Shown in pieces: positions 25,776 to 27,812 of a DNA stretch of 27,812 nt (its first letter is position 1; every line of letters starts with the position of its first letter). The translations under genes were made by a program, and so were the position numbers. The stretch lies in assembly GCA_900548255.1 (NCBI GenBank), contig URKH01000021.1, forward strand, positions 1 through 27,812, in the 5' to 3' direction. The notes under the pieces are model-generated. The model saw nothing but the letters and a program-made list of their open reading frames with translations. It was not told the origin of the DNA and ran no database searches. Source of the stretch: an uncultured Collinsella sp. Its GTDB lineage: Bacteria > Actinomycetota > Coriobacteriia > Coriobacteriales > Coriobacteriaceae.

Positions 25776-25881
25776 CCTGGCTTTCCCTGGCACCCAACCT
25801 TGGCCTTCAAACCGTCGCTCGCGTACCAAAGTACGCGTCGCTCCTCTTTCAGGCCAATCTTGGGCACCAGGAAAACCCAGG
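25776..25881. repeat. Long imperfect inverted repeat, 51-nt arms
   Basis: Positions 25776-25826 and 25831-25881 are complementary at 35 of 51 positions by direct count, with no gaps and a 4-nt CAAA loop. Uninterrupted blocks include CCTGG, CCCAA, TTGGCCT and GCGTAC next to the loop. The inner part also holds a direct repeat of CGTCGCTC. It begins immediately after the permease 2 stop codon. A structured 3' end, a processing site or a small mobile hairpin are all possible. The rest of the gap to 25942 shows only the ribosome site for the next gene. Confidence 0.7.
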
Positions 25882-25942
25882 TACGGTATCGTGGGAATAA
25901 GAGATAAACAGCCCTTTTCTCATCTGTTAGAAAGGAATCGCG

Positions 25943-26566
25943 ATGAGCGATCTGGAGAATAAGAAGAATCCTGTGGTCATTACCATCGCGCGCGACTTTG
26001 GCGCCGAGGGCCACGAGATTGGTCGCATGCTTGCCGACGAGTTGGGGATTCCGCTGTATGACAACGAGCTGCTGGTGCGTGCGTCGCTGCGCGCGGGCGA
26101 GTCGCTCGATAAGATGGCCGCCTACGACGAGCGTCTGGCCGTGGAGAACATGGCGTTTCTGCCCGACCGCTACGATGCGCGTTCGTACTCGGACAAGTTG
26201 TTCCAGAAGATGAGCCAGGTGATTTTGGACCTGGGCGAGACCGAGAGCTGCATTATCGAAGGCCGTCTGTCCGATTACCTGCTTCGCAACAACCCCAACC
26301 ACATTGCCGTGCTGGTGACCGCTCCCTTTGAGGATCGCGTCGAGATTGTGCGCAAGAAGCGTGGCCTTAATAAAAAGAAGGGCGCCAAGCTGGTCAAGCA
26401 ACAGCAGAAGGCGCGTGAGGCTTTTTACAAGCGCTACAGCGCCGGCAAGTGGAAGATGACGAGCGGTAAGGACATCGTCGTCAACCGCGCCAAGCTGGGC
26501 CGCGAGGGCTGCAAAGACGTTATCGCCGCTGCCTACCGCTACAAAGTCGCCCAGCTCGAAGACTAA
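25943..26566 (+). CDS. Cytidylate kinase-like family protein
   Basis: This 207-residue protein resembles the cytidylate-kinase-like family (PF13189 type), P-loop proteins common in gut Firmicutes and Actinobacteria whose substrate is mostly unknown. It begins after AAAGGA with VVITIARDFGAEGHEIGRML, where a Gly-rich loop (DFGAEGHEIG) replaces the classical GxxGxGKS/T of true CMP kinase. LADELGIPLYDNELL and CIIEGRLSDYLLRNN follow, as in the family. A Lys/Arg-rich segment comes next (RKKRGLNKKKGAKLVKQQQKAREAFYKRYS), like the lid region. Since canonical Walker A Lys/Ser is not evident, a nucleotide kinase activity should not be assumed. It has its own strong terminator downstream. Confidence 0.85.
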   Translation: MSDLENKKNPVVITIARDFGAEGHEIGRMLADELGIPLYDNELLVRASLRAGESLDKMAAYDERLAVENMAFLPDRYDARSYSDKLFQKMSQVILDLGETESCIIEGRLSDYLLRNNPNHIAVLVTAPFEDRVEIVRKKRGLNKKKGAKLVKQQQKAREAFYKRYSAGKWKMTSGKDIVVNRAKLGREGCKDVIAAAYRYKVAQLED

Positions 26567-26572
26567 CCGACC

Positions 26573-26619
26573 AAAACCACCACAAAGGGGACAGGCACCT
26601 TTGTGGTGGTTTTTGTTTT
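26573..26619 (+). terminator. Intrinsic terminator after the cytidylate-kinase-like gene
   Basis: AAAACCACCACAAAGG (26573-26588) pairs perfectly with CCTTTGTGGTGGTTTT (26598-26613), then TTGTTTT. The loop contains GGGGACAGG. A degenerate copy in opposite orientation lies at 26907-26944. Confidence 0.92.
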
Positions 26620-26621
26620 AG

Positions 26622-26664
26622 GCCGAGGGGAAGGCCTTGGCGGCAGTGCCTATCCTCGGCTTTT
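26622..26664 (+). repeat. Hairpin between terminator and palindromic array
   Basis: GCCGAGG (26622-26628) and CCTCGGC (26654-26660) pair, followed by TTTT. An inner GGC/GCC pairing (26633-26635/26648-26650) is possible. It could act as a second weak terminator. It belongs to the 460-nt non-coding stretch 26567-27026, which holds only structured repeats and terminators. Confidence 0.45.
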
Positions 26665-26670
26665 GCATAG

Positions 26671-26886
26671 TCTCGATCTGTAACACCAAGCCAGCGAAAA
26701 TGGCTCTAACTGTTACAGATTTAGATGAACCGTTCGGCCGTCAGCCCAACGTCTTGATCTGTAACACCAGGCGGCATATTTGGTCTCTAACTGTTACAGA
26801 TTGAGATGCGGCGTGGCCGGCCGGCACAATATCTCGATCTGTAACAACTGCAGGGCTCAACGGACTCCAACTGTTACAGATTGAGA
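26671..26886. repeat. Array of three regularly spaced palindromic units
   Basis: Unit 1 is 26671-26725, unit 2 is 26752-26806 and unit 3 is 26832-26886, each exactly 55 bp. Each has a left arm TCTCGATCTGTAACA (TCTTG in unit 2) and a right arm TGTTACAGATTGAGA (TTTAGA in unit 1) around a 25-nt spacer. Units are separated by 26 and 25 nt. The 15-nt arms thus start every 40 or 41 nt in alternating orientation. Spacers differ except for CCA near the left arm in units 1 and 2 and CTCTAAC or CTCCAAC before the right arm. Each arm pair keeps a G-T pair at arm position 5, which fits a G-U pair in a plus-strand RNA but would be C-A in the opposite transcript. No cas gene is near. It is described as palindromic repeats of unknown role. 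Confidence 0.9.
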
Positions 26887-26906
26887 CAAAACGATCAGGC
26901 AAGTCC

Positions 26907-26944
26907 AAAACCACCACTAAGGTGCCTGTCCCCTTTGCGGTGGT
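26907..26944. repeat. Inverted, degenerate copy of the 26573 terminator element
   Basis: The loop GGTGCCTGTCCCC (26921-26933) is the exact reverse complement of GGGGACAGGCACC (26587-26599). The arms (AAAACCACCACTAAGG and CCTTTGCGGTGGT) match the complement of the first copy with a few changes. The T tract is lost. With the first copy it brackets the three-unit array. Confidence 0.8.
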
Positions 26945-26960
26945 CGGGCGGCCGGCATAG

Positions 26961-26998
26961 AAAAAGTCCCCGCCGGGCGTGTGCTCGACGGGGACTTT
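26961..26998 (-). terminator. Intrinsic terminator of the glutamate synthase gene
   Basis: Read on the minus strand, AAAGTCCCCG and CGGGGACTTT form a perfect 10-bp stem (26989-26998 and 26963-26972) followed by TT, giving a five-T tract. It lies 28 nt after the stop codon of the minus-strand gene. Confidence 0.88.
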
Positions 26999-27026
26999 GC
27001 CGTTTGGCGGCTAGTGCTGTAGGTGA

Positions 27027-27812
27027 TTACTCGCCCAGCAGGCTCTTGGTGATGGAGGCAGCGGCCTTCTTGCCGGCGCCCATCGCCAGAATGACCGTAG
27101 CGGCACCGGTGACGATGTCGCCGCCGGCCCAGATGCGGGGATCGGTGGTCTGGCCGGTCTCCTCGTCGGCGACGATGTAGCCCCACTTGTTGAGCTCCAT
27201 CTTGCCGCCGATCTTCTTTGCGAAGGGGTTGGCGTTGGTGCCGATAGCCGAGATCGCGACGTCGCAGGGGATCTCCTCGATGGCGCCCTCGATGGGCACC
27301 GGGCGACGACGGCCGGACTCGTCAGGCTCGCCGAGCTCCATCTTCTGGACCTTGACGGCGCACACGGAGCCGTCCTCGCCAGCGACAAACTCGAGCGGGG
27401 AGACGAGCGGCAGAACCTCGACGCCCTCGGCCTTGGCGTGGTGCAGCTCGGCGCGACGGCAGGGCATCTCGTCCTCGGTACGACGGTAGGCGATGATGGC
27501 GTGCTCGGCACCCAGGCGCTTGGCGGTACGGACGGCGTCCATAGCCACGTTGCCGCCACCAAAGACGACGACGTTCTTGCCGTGCTTGGTGGGGGTGTCG
27601 TACTCGGGGAACTTGTTGGCCTTCATCAGGTTCACGCGGGTGAGGTACTCGTTTGCGAAGAAGACGTTGGGCAGGTTCTCGCCGGGAACGTTGAGGAACT
27701 TGGGCAGGCCAGCGCCGGTCGCCACGTAGATGGCGTCGAAGCCCTGCTCGAACAGCTCCTCGGCCGTGGCCATGTTGCCCACGACGGAGTTGTACTCAAA
27801 CTTGACGCCCAT
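27027..27812 (-). CDS. gltD: NADPH-dependent glutamate synthase small subunit family oxidoreductase (5' part outside window)
   Basis: This flavoprotein family feeds electrons from NAD(P)H to glutamate synthase, or in some bacteria acts as a ferredoxin:NADP or sulfide dehydrogenase subunit. Only the C-terminal 261 residues are visible; members usually have about 460. The Met at the window edge is internal, since MGVKFEYNSVVG aligns with the middle of the family. Visible are DAIYVATGAGLPKFLNVPGE, the NADPH-binding Rossmann motif VVVFGGGNVAMDAVRTAKRLG, the segment YRRTEDEMPCRRAELHHA, CDVAISAIGTNANP and the C-terminal FAD motif IWAGGDIVTGAATVILAMGAGKKAA. The N-terminal Fe-S cysteines and first FAD motif would lie beyond 27812. 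It is transcribed leftward and ends at a clear terminator. Which partner it serves is not visible. Confidence 0.92.
   Translation of the reverse strand: MGVKFEYNSVVGNMATAEELFEQGFDAIYVATGAGLPKFLNVPGENLPNVFFANEYLTRVNLMKANKFPEYDTPTKHGKNVVVFGGGNVAMDAVRTAKRLGAEHAIIAYRRTEDEMPCRRAELHHAKAEGVEVLPLVSPLEFVAGEDGSVCAVKVQKMELGEPDESGRRRPVPIEGAIEEIPCDVAISAIGTNANPFAKKIGGKMELNKWGYIVADEETGQTTDPRIWAGGDIVTGAATVILAMGAGKKAAASITKSLLGE

Noticed and set aside
26671..26886. CRISPR array
   Set aside because: Regular spacing is suggestive, but the repeats are only 15 nt, alternate in orientation, and there are no cas genes, leader or longer identical repeats. It is reported as a palindromic array instead.
27027..27812. 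Complete short oxidoreductase starting at the window edge
   Set aside because: The edge Met aligns with the middle of the glutamate synthase small-subunit family; the gene simply continues beyond the window.

Overview
This window reads like chromosomal DNA of a gut coriobacterium, most probably Collinsella (Actinomycetota, Coriobacteriia). That is an inference from the GC-rich codon use, the strong AGGAGG-type ribosome sites, the protein families present and the many structured intergenic repeats. No database search was possible.

Layout. Positions 1-5138 hold carA and carB (carbamoyl-phosphate synthase), preceded by a leader with a convincing PyrR-binding RNA hairpin and a possible ArgR box, so carbamoyl phosphate for both pyrimidines and arginine may be controlled there. 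Positions 5139-6037 form a long non-coding stretch with a terminator and two copies of a covarying hairpin element in opposite orientation. Positions 6038-12451 encode a 2137-residue secreted, sortase-anchored GH31 glycosidase with FN3, CBM32/F5-8C, dockerin-like, cohesin-like, Big-like and FIVAR modules. purE, a class B-type sortase and a MoaE-like protein follow on the same strand. A minus-strand membrane protein (PF06541-like) converges on them at a bidirectional terminator.

The right half starts with purF, purM and purN (de novo purine synthesis, with purE upstream), then an orphan PTS EIIA, a membrane-anchored parvulin foldase and a YqeY-like protein. A complete four-gene polar amino-acid ABC importer follows (ATPase, Tat-type lipoprotein binding protein, two permeases), then a cytidylate-kinase-like protein. 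The window ends inside a minus-strand NADPH-dependent glutamate synthase small-subunit gene. Nitrogen and nucleotide metabolism dominate: glutamine-dependent enzymes (CarA, PurF), an amino-acid importer and glutamate synthase sit close together.

The most unusual material is non-coding. At 26671-26886 three 55-bp palindromic units, each with 15-bp arms and a 25-nt spacer, repeat with a near-perfect 40-nt half-period. They are bracketed by inverted copies of a terminator-like hairpin. Other structured elements are the covarying hairpin pair at 5171/5676, a 17-bp stem at 14189, an 85-nt hairpin at 20496, a nested stem at 22471, and a 51+51-nt inverted repeat at 25776. No phage, IS transposase, cas gene, rRNA or tRNA was recognised.
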